From Bacillota bacterium (GTDB taxonomy: Bacteria > Bacillota_A > Clostridia > Lachnospirales > Lachnospiraceae), in assembly GCA_023407175.1 (NCBI GenBank), contig JAEYMU010000052.1, positions 75,451 through 139,450 of the forward strand: DNA of 64,000 nucleotides. The letters run 5' to 3'. Both the position numbers and the translations under genes were made by a program. Of this stretch, positions 62,808 through 64,000 are shown in pieces. Below the pieces are notes generated by a model. That model ran no database searches. It was not told the DNA's origin and saw nothing but the letters and a program-made list of their open reading frames with translations. Each line of letters starts with the position of its first letter. Position 1 is the stretch's first letter.

Positions 62808-63365
62808 CTAGATGACCGCGCCACCATCTGTTTCAAGTTTGTTTTCTGCCAGATATTCTTTGATATAGGCGGATACCTCGGGTGTATCAAAGGGGATATC
62901 CCCTAAAATCTCTCGAAACTCTCTGGTATCCAGCACAAATGACGCATCGTTATAGCGGTATGTATAGAGAAAATCCGTATCCGGATGGCAGGTGATAAGC
63001 GTCTCTATGGTGCTGTTCATATCGCCAAGGGGCATCCGGTCAATATGGGAAAGACCGAAAACTGCGGTGACCGTGGTTCCCGCACCAGGAGTTGAGTCGA
63101 TGGTAAAGCTTCCGCCGGTGCTCTCTGCAGCATACTTAAAAAAGGGGATGCCGAGGCCTACCTTTCTTGTCTTTCTGGTCGTAAAAAATGGATCCGTCAC
63201 ATGAGCCACCTGTTCCTCTGTCATGCCGCATCCATCATCTGCGATGGTGATCGTCAGTAAGTCAGAAGCAGTGTCGACGGCTGCGGTGATCGCAACAAGC
63301 GCTGCACCCGCTCTCGTGGAATTTTCCGCTACATCCAATACATTTAAAGAAATTTCTGTCATCAT
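62808..63365 (-). CDS. Histidine-kinase-like ATPase of hydrogenase operon 2
   Basis: 185 residues with a GHKL ATPase fold and no dimerisation/phospho-acceptor domain: N box VAENSTRAGA, G1 box DDGCGMTEE, KVGLGIPFFKYAAESTGG and G2 box PGAGTTV. A C-terminal extension (about 125-185) has no known match. Free GHKL ATPases act as anti-sigma kinases (SpoIIAB, RsbW) or as partner sensors. It lies inside the hyd operon, 10 bp after hydC, so it presumably regulates or couples to the hydrogenase. A start one codon later (MTEISL) is possible. Confidence 0.88.
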   Translation of the reverse strand: MMTEISLNVLDVAENSTRAGAALVAITAAVDTASDLLTITIADDGCGMTEEQVAHVTDPFFTTRKTRKVGLGIPFFKYAAESTGGSFTIDSTPGAGTTVTAVFGLSHIDRMPLGDMNSTIETLITCHPDTDFLYTYRYNDASFVLDTREFREILGDIPFDTPEVSAYIKEYLAENKLETDGGAVI

Positions 63366-63375
63366 GGGATTTTAA

Positions 63376-63870
63376 CTATTCATATTTGGCAAGAATGCCG
63401 GGGACGTCATCGGGTGTCAGTCTGCCGTAAACTTCTCCATTGATCATCATGACCGGAGCAAGTCCACAGGCGCCTACGCAGCGGCAGGAATCGAGAGAAA
63501 ACTTACCGTCGGGAGTACATTCCCCGTTGGTAATCCCGAGAAGTTCAACCAGCTTATCGTAGATGTCGCCGGAGCCCTTTACGTAACAGGCGGTACCAAG
63601 ACAGACAGATACCTGATATTTACCCTTTGGCTGGAGGGCGAACTGGGCATAGAAGGTAGCAACACCGTAGATTTTCTCCAGTGGTATGCCAGTTTCATCA
63701 GAGATCATGGTCTGTACTTCAATTGGAAGATAACCATAAATGTCCTGTGCCTTCTGCATGATTGGCATCAGGGCGCCTTTCGTGCCTTTAAGCTCGGAAA
63801 TCACTTCTTTTAAAGCGGCTTCCTGCTCTTTTGTCCCGCTAAACAGGACACCTTGTTTTTTGCAAGCCAT
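63376..63870 (-). CDS. hydC: HydC/NuoE-like [2Fe-2S] subunit of hydrogenase 2
   Basis: 164 residues. Helical N-terminus (EVISELKGTKGALMPIMQKA), then VCLGTACYVKGS (C-x4-C) and RCVGACGLAP (C-x3-C), the four ligands of the NuoE [2Fe-2S] cluster. First gene of the minus-strand operon; AAGGAGG eight bases before the ATG. Confidence 0.94.
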   Translation of the reverse strand: MACKKQGVLFSGTKEQEAALKEVISELKGTKGALMPIMQKAQDIYGYLPIEVQTMISDETGIPLEKIYGVATFYAQFALQPKGKYQVSVCLGTACYVKGSGDIYDKLVELLGITNGECTPDGKFSLDSCRCVGACGLAPVMMINGEVYGRLTPDDVPGILAKYE

Positions 63871-64000
63871 TTTATAACCTCCTTAAATTGTTGCTTATGC
63901 AATGTATCTAACATTCTACCATGATATTGAGAAAAAATCCATAGGTTCGGAGAGATTCGACAAAAAAATAACGATATATATAGGTAAAAATATACTGATT
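63871..64000 (-). promoter_or_regulatory. Upstream region of hydrogenase operon 2
   Basis: AT-rich. It carries the ribosome site of hydC and a 12-bp palindrome TTGCTTATGCAA (63892-63903) beside it. A TAGAAT lies on minus near 63920 but lacks a clear -35. No ATATCGAT pair is present, unlike rex and adh. Confidence 0.4.

Noticed and set aside
1..64000. CRISPR array, prophage, transposase, tRNA or rRNA genes
   Set aside because: No regularly spaced repeats, integrase, structural phage genes or cloverleaf/rRNA sequence recognised on either strand.

Overview
The window looks like chromosomal DNA of an anaerobic, spore-forming Firmicute, most probably a member of the Lachnospiraceae (Clostridium cluster XIVa). 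The basis is the spore genes (spoIIR, a cwlD-type amidase, a sipL-type SPOCS/LysM protein), a T-box leader before ileS, veg, a DarA-type c-di-AMP receptor, Rex, PerR, and two sets of [FeFe]-hydrogenase genes with NfnAB. I see no tRNA, rRNA, CRISPR array, transposase or phage gene. Genes lie on both strands in short operons, most closed by clear stem-loop terminators.

Layout. 1-1.6 kb: partial polysaccharide-deacetylase-like gene and a cwlD-type amidase (minus). 1.8-14.2 kb (plus): clpB, a secreted PAP2 phosphatase fused to autotransporter-type repeats, TetR plus metallo-hydrolase, a PrcB-type lipoprotein, veg, sipL, a conserved hypothetical, an AraC regulator and an unknown protein. 14.3-23 kb: ispE, spoIIR (minus), an XRE regulator and a DUF1934 protein (plus), then capA-like, plsC, vanY-like and pncB genes (minus). 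23.4-36.3 kb (plus): asparaginase, traX-like, T-box-ileS, darA, a trigger-factor-like lipoprotein, a YgiQ-type radical SAM protein and a DEAD-box helicase, with one divergent carbamoyltransferase-like gene on minus. 36.4-40.5 kb: perR, a probable C-rich small RNA, and an ABC transporter operon headed by a small XRE regulator (minus).

40.7-54.2 kb is a redox block: rex, a LysR regulator, an iron alcohol dehydrogenase, then a tight run nfnA-nfnB-hydC-hydB-hydA, two tiny [2Fe-2S] proteins, a sensory hydrogenase with a PAS domain, and a SpoIIE/PP2C-type phosphatase. The expected roles are electron exchange among NADH, NADPH, ferredoxin and H2, with an H2 or redox sensor and its output phosphatase at the 3' end. 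54.3-58.6 kb: a BspA-like leucine-rich-repeat surface protein and a chemotaxis receptor. 58.8-63.9 kb (minus): a second hydrogenase operon (hydC, histidine-kinase-like ATPase, small ferredoxin, hydB, hydA).

The most unusual non-coding signals are: (i) leaders in which a Shine-Dalgarno copy, an anti-Shine-Dalgarno and the true Shine-Dalgarno follow each other (clpB, the 11.6-kb gene, and in tandem repeat before ileS); (ii) clusters of perfect, mostly three-base-loop hairpins in intergenic DNA; (iii) a promoter-to-terminator unit with C-rich unpaired stretches after perR that shares an operator half-site with perR; (iv) paired ATATCGAT operators before rex and adh; (v) a 196-bp near-palindromic element before rex. 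Functions are read from protein motifs and neighbours; no database search was possible.
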